Below, one piece after another: positions 24,676 through 33,260 of a DNA stretch of 64,000 nucleotides. Position 1 is the stretch's first letter. Every line of letters begins with the position of its first letter. The stretch lies in contig JADJCK010000004.1 of assembly GCA_016703265.1 (NCBI GenBank), forward strand, positions 248,001 through 312,000. The letters are read 5' to 3'. The position numbers were made by a program, and so were the translations under genes. The notes under the pieces were generated by a model that worked only from the letters and a program-made list of their open reading frames with translations, ran no database searches and was not told the origin of the DNA. The stretch is from a bacterium (lineage in GTDB: Bacteria; Krumholzibacteriota; Krumholzibacteriia; LZORAL124-64-63).

Positions 24676-26061
24676 TCACCGCCGCGGCGATGCACATCCC
24701 TGCTGCACGAAGCGCGCGATGTCCTCGATGACCATCGGCGCCACCGGTCGCGGCGTCGCATAGTCAGCAGGCTTGGACTTGCCCGCGCCCGCGCGCATCA
24801 GGTGGTCGAGGTCGCCGTACACCTTATAACAGGTGCGCGGACCGGGCCGCAGGGCCGCCTGCCAGCGCCGGAAGTCCTCCATGGTCACCTGATAGTCGCG
24901 TGCACCCTGCAGGACGAGCACGGGGATGTCAAGGGCGGCCGCCTCAGCGGGTGCATCGTGCGCCTCGAGGTCGGCAAGATAACCCGCAGGCAACCCCATA
25001 AAGCTGCCCGTACCGGCCGGCGCCTCGCGGTAACGCTTCACGGACTCCGCCATGCGCTCGTTCTCGATCACCTCGTCCATCGTCAAGGTGTCGTCGACGG
25101 CGGCGATGTACCGCACCTGCTCGAGCACCATCTCGGGCAACGGCCGCGTGGCGCCGGCCAGGATGATCATGCCGTCAGCCTTTGCCTGTCCGGCGATGCG
25201 CGGCGCCACCATGCCGCCCAGCGAATGCCCCAGCACGTACACCCGCGCGGGGTCGATCTCCGGCCGCGTGCGCAGCAGCGCCACCGCCGCCACGGCGTCG
25301 TCGATGGACTCGTGCTGCACCGTCATCGCCGCGCCATGGGCCATCAGCGAGCCCGGGTTCGCGAAGCTGCGCTTGTCGTAGCGCAGGGTGGCGACGCCCT
25401 TCGTCGCCAGGCCGTTCGCAATGTCGCGGTAGGGGCGGTTGCCCGAGACGTTGCCGTCACGGTCGCTCGGCCCGCTGCCGTGCACCAGGACGACGACGGG
25501 GAACGGGCCATCACCGTCGGGCAGGGTCAGGGTACCGGGCAGCGCGCTGTCGGCGGGGCCGACGCTCACCTCGACCTGGCGCGGTTGCGGCCCTTCGGCG
25601 GCCGCGGGCGCCGCGCCCGGCGCCGCCTGGTGTGGCTTCAGCCACAGCCCGGCCACGTGCCCGTCGCCGTCGATGACGACCTGGAAGTCGAGGTTCCCCT
25701 TCTCGCCCCGCAGCGCGACCCGATGGTGCGTGTAGCCGCTCTCGGTGGTCTCCAGCCAGGCAGCGTCGGTGCCGGTGATGGCGCCGATCTGCGCGGTCAC
25801 CGCAGCCATGATCTGGCTGATGGTCGCGTCGGTCATGGCGGCGGCGAGCTTGGCGTCGCCGAGGGCGCGCGCCGCGGCGCCGTCGCGGGCGACGACGGCG
25901 GTGGCGAAGGATTCGGCGGTGGTGGCATGGGCCGGATCCACTTGCGCCGGCGCAACTTCTGCCGCCTCCGCAGGCGCCAACCCCGCCACCGCGAACCACG
26001 CCGCCGCGAGCAGCGCCGCCCGCGCAGGACCGCGGTGCGATCGGAATGTGTGGCTTCCCAT
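24676..26061 (-). CDS. Secreted alpha/beta hydrolase with N-terminal DUF3887 domain
   Basis: The 461-residue protein has a signal peptide (hydrophobic to about residue 33, ending APAEAAE). A small domain of the DUF3887 type follows (AESFATAVVARDGAAARALG through FQVVIDGDGHVAGLWL). Then comes a serine hydrolase domain with the oxyanion stretch VVLVHGSGPSDRDGN, the nucleophile elbow GHSLGG, and DYQVTMEDFRRW plus DLDHLMR carrying the likely Asp and His. Such proteins are periplasmic esterases or peptidases of unknown substrate. Start is the ATG at 26061 after GAGGAGACGTGAAC. A copy of the 14-bp palindrome core lies just after the signal peptide, read as VAPAQV. Confidence 0.85.
   Translation of the reverse strand: MGSHTFRSHRGPARAALLAAAWFAVAGLAPAEAAEVAPAQVDPAHATTAESFATAVVARDGAAARALGDAKLAAAMTDATISQIMAAVTAQIGAITGTDAAWLETTESGYTHHRVALRGEKGNLDFQVVIDGDGHVAGLWLKPHQAAPGAAPAAAEGPQPRQVEVSVGPADSALPGTLTLPDGDGPFPVVVLVHGSGPSDRDGNVSGNRPYRDIANGLATKGVATLRYDKRSFANPGSLMAHGAAMTVQHESIDDAVAAVALLRTRPEIDPARVYVLGHSLGGMVAPRIAGQAKADGMIILAGATRPLPEMVLEQVRYIAAVDDTLTMDEVIENERMAESVKRYREAPAGTGSFMGLPAGYLADLEAHDAPAEAAALDIPVLVLQGARDYQVTMEDFRRWQAALRPGPRTCYKVYGDLDHLMRAGAGKSKPADYATPRPVAPMVIEDIARFVQQGCASPRR
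25942..25955. repeat. Dispersed palindrome core, copy 1 (inside hydrolase gene)
   Basis: TTGCGCCGGCGCAA, just behind the signal-peptide region of the alpha/beta hydrolase; ends ACTTG...CAACT. Confidence 0.75.
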
Positions 26062-26106
26062 GTTCACGTCTCCTCGGCTCTGGTGAGCGTTGCGCGGCAG
26101 CGGCCG

Positions 26107-26988
26107 TCAGTGGCCGGCCGGCTCCGGGGTGAAGAACCGGTATTCGTAGCGCATCTCGCGCGTGACCGTTCCACTGGCATCGCGATCGGAGACCGCCAGC
26201 GGCAGCCGGTCCGGCCGGTAGGTGTAGACCTGGCTCGAGGCCACGGCGCCGTCGGGCCCGCGCCGCGTGATGTGCGCGAAGTCGCCGTCCGGCGTGTACT
26301 CGTAGGTGAAGGTCCAGGCCGGGGCGCCGTCGGCGCCGAACACTTCCTTCGTGCGGCGCCGCTTGCCGTCGTAGGACTGGCGCGTACGCGTGCGCAGCTT
26401 GCCGTCGGCCTCGCTCTGGATGGCCTCGGCCAGTCGCTCCAGGCCGCTGCCGGGCTCGTACCGGTAGCGGATCACGTACAGCGACTCGCCGGTCGCCCCG
26501 GTCTTGGTGACCACGATCTCGTCGCGCTGCGGCGCCGTCTCGTAGGTCAGTTCGTCGCGCGTGCCGCCCTCGAGGTCCTCGCTCACGATGCGGCGCACGA
26601 GGCCATCCGCATCGCTGATGAACGTCGTGCGCTCGGACAGCTTGCCTTCGCGCCAGGTCTCCTCGGCCAGCCAGGTGCCGTCGGGTGCGTAGCGGCTGAC
26701 CGAGCGCTGGGCCTGCGCCGGATCCACGACGACCTGCTCGAGATGGTTGCCGTCGCGGTCGAAGGTGTTGGACAGATACAGCGACTCGGCGCCGCCTTCG
26801 ACGCCCGGCCGCGTCACGAACATGTGTTGCTCGCTGACGCCGAGCGAGGCGAAGAGCTGGCGTCGCTCCGCCTGGTCGCGGTATTCGGCCATTGTCTTGG
26901 GAGGTTCGTCGTGGGCGCGGGCGGTGGCGGTGCCCAGGGACAGTGCCAGGGTGGTCGCCAGGAGCAGGGCCGGAAACGGTCGATTCAT
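26107..26988 (-). CDS. Secreted protein with YD-like repeats
   Basis: The 293-residue product has a signal peptide (MNRPFPALLLATTLALSLGTATARA). The mature chain is a series of short beta-hairpin units such as SNTFDRDGNHLEQVV, SRYAPDGTWLAEETW, FGADGAPAWTFTYEYTPDGDFAHITRR and YRFFT. These resemble YD/RHS-type repeats or antitoxin-like YwqK units and probably form a beta sheet outside the cytoplasm. Function unknown. It lies 45 bases upstream of the hydrolase gene and is likely in the same operon. Confidence 0.65.
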   Translation of the reverse strand: MNRPFPALLLATTLALSLGTATARAHDEPPKTMAEYRDQAERRQLFASLGVSEQHMFVTRPGVEGGAESLYLSNTFDRDGNHLEQVVVDPAQAQRSVSRYAPDGTWLAEETWREGKLSERTTFISDADGLVRRIVSEDLEGGTRDELTYETAPQRDEIVVTKTGATGESLYVIRYRYEPGSGLERLAEAIQSEADGKLRTRTRQSYDGKRRRTKEVFGADGAPAWTFTYEYTPDGDFAHITRRGPDGAVASSQVYTYRPDRLPLAVSDRDASGTVTREMRYEYRFFTPEPAGH

Positions 26989-27635
26989 CCGCTGTTCCCT
27001 TTCCGTTCGCGCGGGCATCGTATCACCGGAAGAGTATCACCCGGGTTCGCCGGTTCCAGTCCCGATTCCGGCCTTTTCCCTGTCCCGCCTCTTCGCGGAG
27101 CTCCTGAGGTCGCGCTTCATTTCGCTCCAGCCGCACCTCAGCGCGTCGTCGGGATTGCTGTGGAACATGAGCAGGTCGGGAAACGCATTGGCGTCGGTCG
27201 CCGGCTTGGGCAGCAGGCCGGCTTTGCGGATCATGCCGTCACCGTGCTTCATCTGGTCGGCGGCGAACGGTGACGAATGGCCTATCCGCAGACCTCTGCC
27301 ATGCGGTTGCGCTCGCGGTCCGGTCCGGACATGACCGGGCAGCCCCATCCACGCGTAACGCCCCATTAGCGTGGCAGTTAACCTCCGCGTGCTGCCTCCA
27401 TCGGTGCGCCCTGCGCATCCTCGCCGATGCCGCATCGCATCCAATGATATCCGGAAACTCCTCATTCTTTCCTAAACCCTACCCCCGCGATAGCCGATTC
27501 CGCTTGCCTAACGTCCAGCCACGTCGCAGCGGCACGGGGCTTTGCCCCGGGCAGCGGGCTCCGCCCGCCGAACGACCTGCTTCAGGTTCGGACGCACTGG
27601 ACAGACCGATGCCCTCTTGCAGGAGGTGGAGCCCC
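26989..27635. other. Divergent intergenic region
   Basis: Between the YD-like gene (minus) and the substrate-binding protein (plus). A minus-strand frame from about 27252 to 27037 could encode 71 residues (MKHGDGMIRKAG start) but has no ribosome binding site, so I do not call it. Confidence 0.4.
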
Positions 27636-28796
27636 GTGAAGAAGACCATGATGACCGTGCTGGCTTTCGGGCTGGCTCTCAATCTCGCCGCGGCCGCGGT
27701 CGCCGAACCGGGCGTGACCGGCGGCGAAGTTGTTGTCGGCCAGACGTGCGCCCTTGGCGGACCGGCCCAGTCGCTCGGCCAAGGCATGCAGGTCGGGATC
27801 CAGGCCGCCTTCGCCCACGTGAATGCCAATGGCGGCATCAACGGTCGCCAGGTGCGCCTGGTGAGCAAGGACGACGGCTACGAGCCCGACCTGGCCATCG
27901 CCAACACCCGCGCCCTGATCGACCAGGACCAGGTCTTCATGCTGATCGGCGGCGTCGGCACACCCACCGCCAAGGCGATCGTGCCGATCGCGGACGCCGC
28001 CGGCGTACCGTTCTTCGGTCCGTTCACCGGCGCCGAGTTCCTGCGCACGCCGTTCAACCGCAACGTGGTGAACGTGCGTGGAAGCTACTTCCAGGAGATG
28101 GAGACGCAGGCGGCCTATCTGGTCGACAAGCTGGGCTACCAGCGCATCGCTTGCTTCTACCAGAACGACCCCTACGGCAAGGCCGGGCTCGAGGGCATCG
28201 AGAAGGCCCTCGCGCGCCGCAACCTGCAGTTGGCCGCCACCGGCACCTACGAGCGCAATACGACCGCGGTCAAGGGCGGCCTGATGGCGGTCAAGAGCGG
28301 CGACCCGCAGGCCGTGGTCATGGTCGGTGCCTACCAGCCGTGCGCCGAGTTCATCAAGCTGGCCAAATCGATCGGCATGACCAGCGTCACGTACACGAAC
28401 ATCTCGTTCGTGGGCACGGACGCGCTGGTCGCCGCGCTCGGCGACGCCGGCGAGGGCGGCATCATCTCGCAGGTCGTCTGCTATCCGTGGGACACGAAGG
28501 TGCCCCTGGTGGCCGAGTACACGGCCAGCCTGGCGAAGCACCAGCCGACAGCGCAGCCGGGCTTCGTGTCGCTCGAGGGCTATATGGTCGGCAAGCTCTT
28601 CTGCCAGGTCGCAGCGAAGTGCGGCGGCAACCTCACGCGCGCTGCCTTCCTCGACGCCCTGGCCACGACCGGCACCTTTGATCTGGGCGGTGTCACGCTG
28701 CAGTTCGGGGCACAGGACCACCAAGGCATGGACACGATTTACATGACCGTGATCCAGGGCGGCAAGGCCGTGCCGCTGGCCGACAACCCGATGTAA
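27636..28796 (+). CDS. Branched-chain-amino-acid-type (LivJ-like) periplasmic substrate-binding protein
   Basis: The 386-residue type I periplasmic binding protein starts at a GTG with AGGAGG upstream and has a signal peptide (VKKTMMTVLAFGLALN to AVAEPGV). The N-terminal lobe shows GEVVVGQTCALGGPAQSLGQG and GGINGRQVRLVSKDDGYEP; the second lobe has YQRIACFYQNDPYGKAGL and AVVMVGAYQPCAEFI. The family binds amino acids, amides or aromatic acids. No permease or ATPase gene follows; instead a chemotaxis receptor is 22 bases downstream, so this protein probably presents its ligand to that receptor. Confidence 0.88.
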   Translation: MKKTMMTVLAFGLALNLAAAAVAEPGVTGGEVVVGQTCALGGPAQSLGQGMQVGIQAAFAHVNANGGINGRQVRLVSKDDGYEPDLAIANTRALIDQDQVFMLIGGVGTPTAKAIVPIADAAGVPFFGPFTGAEFLRTPFNRNVVNVRGSYFQEMETQAAYLVDKLGYQRIACFYQNDPYGKAGLEGIEKALARRNLQLAATGTYERNTTAVKGGLMAVKSGDPQAVVMVGAYQPCAEFIKLAKSIGMTSVTYTNISFVGTDALVAALGDAGEGGIISQVVCYPWDTKVPLVAEYTASLAKHQPTAQPGFVSLEGYMVGKLFCQVAAKCGGNLTRAAFLDALATTGTFDLGGVTLQFGAQDHQGMDTIYMTVIQGGKAVPLADNPM

Positions 28797-28818
28797 TCGC
28801 GACTCAAGGAGGACACCC

Positions 28819-30813
28819 ATGCACTGGAGAGCGCCTTCGGGCATCCAGTCCCGGCTGATCGTCGGCTTCGCGCTTTGCGGCGTGTTCACCCTGGTCTCGG
28901 CGACCATGGGCGTGACGTCACTGGGCCAGATCCACCACCTGCTGAATCAGATGGCGGGTGACATCGGCACCAGCATCGCCGAGCAGAACCGGGCACTCCA
29001 GTCATCGGTGTCCTCCGACGTCTCGGCCCGTGTCGCCTCGCAGCTGAGCCTCAGCGAGGCCACCGCCTCGCTGAGGGCCGGCATCGGCGCCGTGACCGGC
29101 GCCCGCGACACGGCAACCCTGCAGGCGGCTGCCGGGGAAGCGCTGCGCCTGGCCGGTGCCGTGCAGGGCGACGAGGCACGCGTCCTGGCCGCGACCATTC
29201 GCGAGCGGCTGGTGCCGCTGCGCGAGGCCGAACTCGCTGCGGCCGCGAGCGCCGTCAGCCGCCGTGAAGCCGCCGCCGCGATCCTCGGCAAGATCAGCAC
29301 AACGGCCAACGTCATCGCCGACGACGCCGAGTTCGAGGTGCTGATGCTGGACGACCGGATCAAGGGCATCGAAAAGTCCGCCGCCGACCAGGCCGCGCTG
29401 GCGGCCGGGCTGGCCGAGCTCAAGACATCGTTCCACGGCATCGTCGGCTCGGTCATGGCGGCCCAGAAGGTGAAGATCGGCGGCCAGACGCTGCTGGCGC
29501 TGGCCAATGAGGCCGTGCTTCAGTCCGACCCGGCCCTGGTCGATGCGCGCGGCCGCGAGATCGACACCATGATCGAAACGACGCAGGCCAGCGTACGGGG
29601 GCTGCCTGCGGGGCCCAACCGCGACATCATCGCGGCGCAACTGGAAGCGTGCCGGCAGCCGCTGGTCGTGATGCTGGAGAGCCACAAGAAGGGGCTGGCT
29701 GTCGCCGTCGACCTGAGGAGGCTCCTGGATGCGGGCACCGGTTCCGGCTCGCTGCCCATGCAGATCGGCGCGCTCGAGCGTGCCATCCTCGACCAGTCGC
29801 AGGAGATGGGCCGCCAGATCACCAGCAGCCTGGCTACTTCCATGGCCAGCCAGGACGAGACGCTGCGCCAGTCGACCGACAGTTCGATTTCCACCGGCGC
29901 CGGACGGGTGACGTTCTGGCGGACGGTGCAGGTGGGCATCGGCATCGCCGCCGCATTCCTGGCCGCGCTGACCGGCTGGGCGACCTATCGTCGCATCGCG
30001 CCGCCGATCAACCGGGCGATCAAGACGCTGGACTACGGCAGCCGCCAGGTGACGACGGCCTCGGACCAGGTGGCCACCTCCAGCAACGGGCTGGCCGAGG
30101 GCGCCGGCGAGCAGGCCTCGAGCCTAGAAAAAGTCAACGCCGCGCTGGCGGCGCTGGTGGCGATGACGGGCGAGAACGCCGATAGCGCCGAGCGCGCCAA
30201 CGTTGCCGCACAGGGCGCCCTTCGGGACGCCGATGCAGGAGCCGTCATTCTCGAACGGTTGGCGGGTACGATGGGTTTGATCAAGTCGTCGACCGACGAA
30301 ACCGTCAAGATCATCCGCACCATTGACGAGATCGCGTTCCAGACGAACCTCCTGGCGCTGAATGCCGCCGTTGAGGCGGCGCGAGCCGGCGACGCCGGTC
30401 GCGGCTTCGCTGTCGTGGCGGAGGAAGTGCGGAACCTCGCCCAGCGCAGCGCCGAGTCCGCGCGCTCCACGTCGGCCCTGATCGCCGAGGCGAAGGAGAA
30501 TGCCGAGCGCGGGGTGGCCGTCTCGCAGGAAGCCCACGAACTGGTGGGCTCGATCATCGGCGGCCTGCACCAGATCGCCGGCCAGGTGGACGGGATCGCG
30601 AAGGCCGGTCGCGCCCAGCGTCACGGCATCGCCGAAATCAACCAGGCGATCTCGATGATCGACCGCGTCACGCAGTCGAACGCCGCGGCAGCCGAGGAGT
30701 CGGCAGCGGCAGCGCAGGACATGGCCGCGCAAGCGCGCGACCTCACCGGCTCCGTGTCCGACCTCCTGGCGCTGGTGGGGCGCGGCGAGGAACAGGCCGC
30801 CGCCGACCGCTGA
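28819..30813 (+). CDS. Methyl-accepting chemotaxis protein
   Basis: The 664-residue receptor has an N-terminal membrane helix (about 14-35), a long helical periplasmic or membrane-proximal region, and a second membrane helix near 375-395 (VQVGIGIAAAFLAALTGWATY). The HAMP-like segment is short. The signalling domain holds the CheA/CheW-binding hairpin IDEIAFQTNLLALNAAVEAARAG and VVAEEVRNLAQRSAESAR. The large extracytoplasmic part without a Cache or PAS signature fits binding to a partner protein. It is directly downstream of the LivJ-like gene. GGAGG precedes the ATG. Confidence 0.88.
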   Translation: MHWRAPSGIQSRLIVGFALCGVFTLVSATMGVTSLGQIHHLLNQMAGDIGTSIAEQNRALQSSVSSDVSARVASQLSLSEATASLRAGIGAVTGARDTATLQAAAGEALRLAGAVQGDEARVLAATIRERLVPLREAELAAAASAVSRREAAAAILGKISTTANVIADDAEFEVLMLDDRIKGIEKSAADQAALAAGLAELKTSFHGIVGSVMAAQKVKIGGQTLLALANEAVLQSDPALVDARGREIDTMIETTQASVRGLPAGPNRDIIAAQLEACRQPLVVMLESHKKGLAVAVDLRRLLDAGTGSGSLPMQIGALERAILDQSQEMGRQITSSLATSMASQDETLRQSTDSSISTGAGRVTFWRTVQVGIGIAAAFLAALTGWATYRRIAPPINRAIKTLDYGSRQVTTASDQVATSSNGLAEGAGEQASSLEKVNAALAALVAMTGENADSAERANVAAQGALRDADAGAVILERLAGTMGLIKSSTDETVKIIRTIDEIAFQTNLLALNAAVEAARAGDAGRGFAVVAEEVRNLAQRSAESARSTSALIAEAKENAERGVAVSQEAHELVGSIIGGLHQIAGQVDGIAKAGRAQRHGIAEINQAISMIDRVTQSNAAAAEESAAAAQDMAAQARDLTGSVSDLLALVGRGEEQAAADR

Positions 30814-30848
30814 GGCGTCGCCGGCTGCCGCCGGATCTCAGGCAGTGA

Positions 30849-30879
30849 AAAGGCCTCCCAGACTCAGTGGGGGGCCTTT
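30849..30879. terminator. Bidirectional terminator between MCP and AraC genes
   Basis: AAAGGCCTCCC-AGACTCAGT-GGGGGGCCTTT gives an 11-bp stem with one T-G wobble. It lies 36 bases after the chemotaxis gene and 26 bases from the AraC stop, so both converging transcripts can end in it. Confidence 0.7.
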
Positions 30880-30904
30880 ACAGATTCGCTCAGCTAAGAA
30901 ACGC

Positions 30905-31786
30905 TCACGCCACCGGATGCGGGCTCTTACGGAACTTCAGGGGAGACATCCCGCAACGGTCCTTGAACGTCCGCGAAAAGTGCGCCAGGCTGTGGAAGCC
31001 GCAGCGCTTGCTGATCGCATCGACCGAGAGGTCGAAGCGGCGCAGCAGGCTCTTCGCGTTCTCGACGCGCACCTGGATCAGGTAGTCGCTGAAGCTCATC
31101 CCCACTTCCTGCCGGAACAGGTTCGAGAAGTAACCCGGCGACAGGTTGACCATCTCGGCCATCTTGTCGCGGTTGATGTTCTCGTGGAAATGCGCCAGCA
31201 CATAGCGGCACGCGTACTCGGCCCGGTAATCCTGCAACGTGTGGGATGCGCGGATGATGTTGCCCTGCTCATCGACCAGCACGATCTCGGGCAGGTTTTC
31301 ACTCCACAGATCCTCGTCGCCGGGGATGGTGTGCGGGCCCGTGTCCAGCGCCGTCCCGCTCGGCTTCTCGGCCTGCGGATGAGCGCTTCCAGGATGGCCG
31401 GCCGTCACGGAATTGAGGAACTCCGTCACCATGCGGGCCGCTTTGACGACATTCGACTTGCGCGCCACCAGCATCGGGGCGCCAGCCTGTGAGGTCGGTC
31501 CGACGAGGGCAGCCCGCAGCGCATCGGGCGTCTCGGCGGCGTACACGAAGTTCAACGAAGCGGCGGCCATGGCCTCGGTCGACTCGCCATCCTGCATGCG
31601 GTGCATGAGGATCTGCGACCCGAACAGCGCCAGGCACAGCTCCGTCGTGTTGGTTTCAGCCCGCGGACAATAGAACAGGATCCGCTGGCTCTCCTCTCGT
31701 CCCTGGATGAGATGCTTCGGATAAGTCGGAAACTCGATCACGAAACAGGTCCACGGTTCTTTGAGAGGTTCGTACCGTTCTTCCAC
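30905..31786 (-). CDS. AraC-family transcriptional regulator
   Basis: The C-terminal third has two helix-turn-helix motifs (MAEMVNLSPGYFSNLFRQEVG and LSVDAISKRCGFHSLAHFSRTFKDRCG), the usual AraC/XylS DNA-binding unit. The N-terminal 190 residues include a PocR/ligand-binding-like part (RILFYCPRAETNTTEL, MLVARKSNVVKAARMVTEFLN). The start GTG at 31786 has GGGGG 8 bases upstream; an in-frame ATG at 31810 is an alternative. It faces the LivJ-MCP pair across a shared terminator, and its upstream region is the AT-rich island. A decayed copy of its 3' end lies at 24310-24600. Confidence 0.85.
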   Translation of the reverse strand: MEERYEPLKEPWTCFVIEFPTYPKHLIQGREESQRILFYCPRAETNTTELCLALFGSQILMHRMQDGESTEAMAAASLNFVYAAETPDALRAALVGPTSQAGAPMLVARKSNVVKAARMVTEFLNSVTAGHPGSAHPQAEKPSGTALDTGPHTIPGDEDLWSENLPEIVLVDEQGNIIRASHTLQDYRAEYACRYVLAHFHENINRDKMAEMVNLSPGYFSNLFRQEVGMSFSDYLIQVRVENAKSLLRRFDLSVDAISKRCGFHSLAHFSRTFKDRCGMSPLKFRKSPHPVA

Positions 31787-31839
31787 AATAAAACCCCCAA
31801 GCGAGCACATTCTTGGGCAGCGCAAAGGTGTACTGAACT

Positions 31840-32060
31840 ACAAAATTTCATGCCGGACGTTATATAGGATACAAGTCGGTACTAGGAGTTGTCCATGAAA
31901 AAAACAACATTATTACCTTTTATTTCTTTCCATAGCGCCATTGTGCAGATGGAATCTTGCCAAATTTTGTCTGGTTAAATCACTTAGCTATACAGAATTT
32001 CCTATGTTTTCGCATCAATTGGCAAAAATGGGCCCAAAAACGAGCCCAAACTGGCTGAAT
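31840..32060. other. AT-rich island upstream of the AraC gene
   Basis: About 220 bases of clearly lower GC than everything else in the window, with runs such as ACGTTATATAGG and CCTTTTATTTCTTTCC. It holds the AraC promoter region and a short frame described separately, and may have come from elsewhere. Confidence 0.6.
31895..31978 (+). CDS. Possible 27-residue peptide in the AT-rich island
   Basis: ATG at 31895 follows TAGGAGTTGTCC (GGAG about 7 bases upstream) and the frame runs MKKTTLLPFISFHSAIVQME to a TAA at 31976. Lys-rich start plus hydrophobic stretch resembles a small secreted or leader peptide. The frame is too short to be sure it is translated. Confidence 0.3.
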   Translation: MKKTTLLPFISFHSAIVQMESCQILSG

Positions 32061-32306
32061 CCTTGTCACTATTGGAGTTAGAAAATGGGATGGGGATGAC
32101 CTGTTCCAGATCTAAACAACACGGTTTTCGCCGTGGAACCCTGCCGATCCGGGCCGTGACCTTATCCTGCACTTCGGCCCCGCCGCGAAACAGGGCTGGC
32201 GCCTCGCCGCGTCGACCACTTGGCCGACGATGTCGCCGGAGCGATTCCTGGCCGCGGTGGGCGTTGCGCCGGCGCAACTCTCGCAGGCTCGTGACACCTG
32301 GGCCGG
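32061..32306. other. Intergenic stretch with palindrome variant
   Basis: No gene is supported. At 32263-32278 it contains GTTGCGCCGGCGCAAC, a variant of the 18-bp palindrome. Confidence 0.4.
32263..32278. repeat. Dispersed palindrome, copy 2
   Basis: GTTGCGCCGGCGCAAC, downstream of the ArsR gene. Confidence 0.75.
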
Positions 32307-32660
32307 TCATGGATTCTCCTCAACAAACGCCTTCAACCGCCCCAGCGCCTCGTCCCACTGCCGGGAGATCGACTCCAGGTAGGCGCCCAGTTCGGCCACG
32401 CCGGCGGGCTGATAGCTATACCGGTTCTCCCGTCCAAGGCGCTCTCCGCGCATGAGGCCCGCGTGCTCCAGCACAAGCAGGTGCTTGGTCACCGCCTGGC
32501 GCGACAGGCGCGTGCGCTCGCAGAGCTGCGTGATGGAACAGGCGTCGCCCGCCGCCAGGCGCGAGACGAGCTGCAGTCTCGTCTCGTGGCCCAGCGCGGC
32601 GAAGACCGGTGCGTGGCGGCGCCGCGTGGCGGCGTTGTGGCTACTTGCTTGCGGTGACAT
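32307..32660 (-). CDS. ArsR-family winged-helix regulator
   Basis: The 117-residue protein has the ArsR-type DNA-binding part: VFAALGHETRLQLVSRL, then SITQLCERTRLSRQAVTKHLLVLEHAGL and the wing RLGRENRYSY. No cysteine metal site is seen, so it is probably of the non-metal subclass that controls a linked AHSA1 gene. It starts inside the end of the AHSA1 gene (20-base overlap), so the two are cotranscribed. Confidence 0.88.
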   Translation of the reverse strand: MSPQASSHNAATRRRHAPVFAALGHETRLQLVSRLAAGDACSITQLCERTRLSRQAVTKHLLVLEHAGLMRGERLGRENRYSYQPAGVAELGAYLESISRQWDEALGRLKAFVEENP

Positions 32661-33093
32661 GTGCGGCAATGTTCCTCATCTGCTCTGCCCAGCCGCCTTC
32701 GTTCATGCGGAATGCTTCGTCGCGGCGGTGGGCCGGGATCCGGTCGAAGCCCGATTCGACTACGGTCAGGAGCGTGCCGCGGCCCTTCTCGGTGAGCGTG
32801 AACTCGACCAGGGTGGGCGTTTCCTTCGAGTAGTCGACACCGGGTTCGCTCGGATAGGGGTGCCAGGTGTACGAGAAGAACCGTGGCGCCTCCATCTTCT
32901 GGACGGCGGCTTCGAAAATCAGGTGCTCGTAGCCGGGATAGGTGATGTTGCCGCGGGTGGTTTGGCCCGGCGTGAAGGGCGCATCCAGCTTCACGCGGAA
33001 CCACTGCCCGAACTCCGTGTGATCGGTCAGGGCCTTCCAGACGCGCGCCACGGGCGCCGCGATCTCGATCTGCTTCTCGATTCTATCGTTCAT
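32641..33093 (-). CDS. AHSA1/SRPBCC-domain protein
   Basis: The 150-residue START-like protein opens MNDRIEKQIEIAAPVARVWKALTDHTEFGQWF, the AHSA1 N-terminal strand and helix, and ends with WAEQMRNIAAHVTASK in the long C-terminal helix. These proteins bind hydrophobic ligands or act as co-chaperone-like factors; linked to ArsR they are often small-molecule response genes. Start at 33093. The overlapping gene downstream is ArsR. Confidence 0.85.
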   Translation of the reverse strand: MNDRIEKQIEIAAPVARVWKALTDHTEFGQWFRVKLDAPFTPGQTTRGNITYPGYEHLIFEAAVQKMEAPRFFSYTWHPYPSEPGVDYSKETPTLVEFTLTEKGRGTLLTVVESGFDRIPAHRRDEAFRMNEGGWAEQMRNIAAHVTASK

Positions 33094-33202
33094 CGCCAGG
33101 GACCTCCGATTCAGCGGTTGCGCGCCGTGCGCTACCGGATGAGAGCAGGATACGGCGGCGAGCAGCGACACGCAACCATATGGTTGCGCTTTCCATCACG
33201 CC

Positions 33203-33230
33203 TTGACAGCTGAATCTATCTGTGTATACT
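33203..33230 (+). promoter_or_regulatory. Sigma70-type promoter of the GntR-ABC operon
   Basis: TTGACA (33203-33208) and TATACT (33225-33230) with a 16-base spacer, 30 bases before the GntR start codon. Confidence 0.7.
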
Positions 33231-33238
33231 CTCTATAC
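33224..33238 (+). promoter_or_regulatory. Probable GntR (YtrA-type) operator
   Basis: GTATA-CTCTC-TATAC, a perfect inverted repeat overlapping the -10 box. YtrA-type regulators commonly bind such palindromes at their own promoters, so autorepression is likely. Confidence 0.6.
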
Positions 33239-33260
33239 CCACCCCAACCAAGGCGCCGCC

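Noticed and set aside
24586..27273. An 895-codon plus-strand frame opposite the hydrolase and YD-like genes
   Set aside because: Shadow of real genes with signal peptides and catalytic motifs; low-complexity His/Arg/Gly composition.
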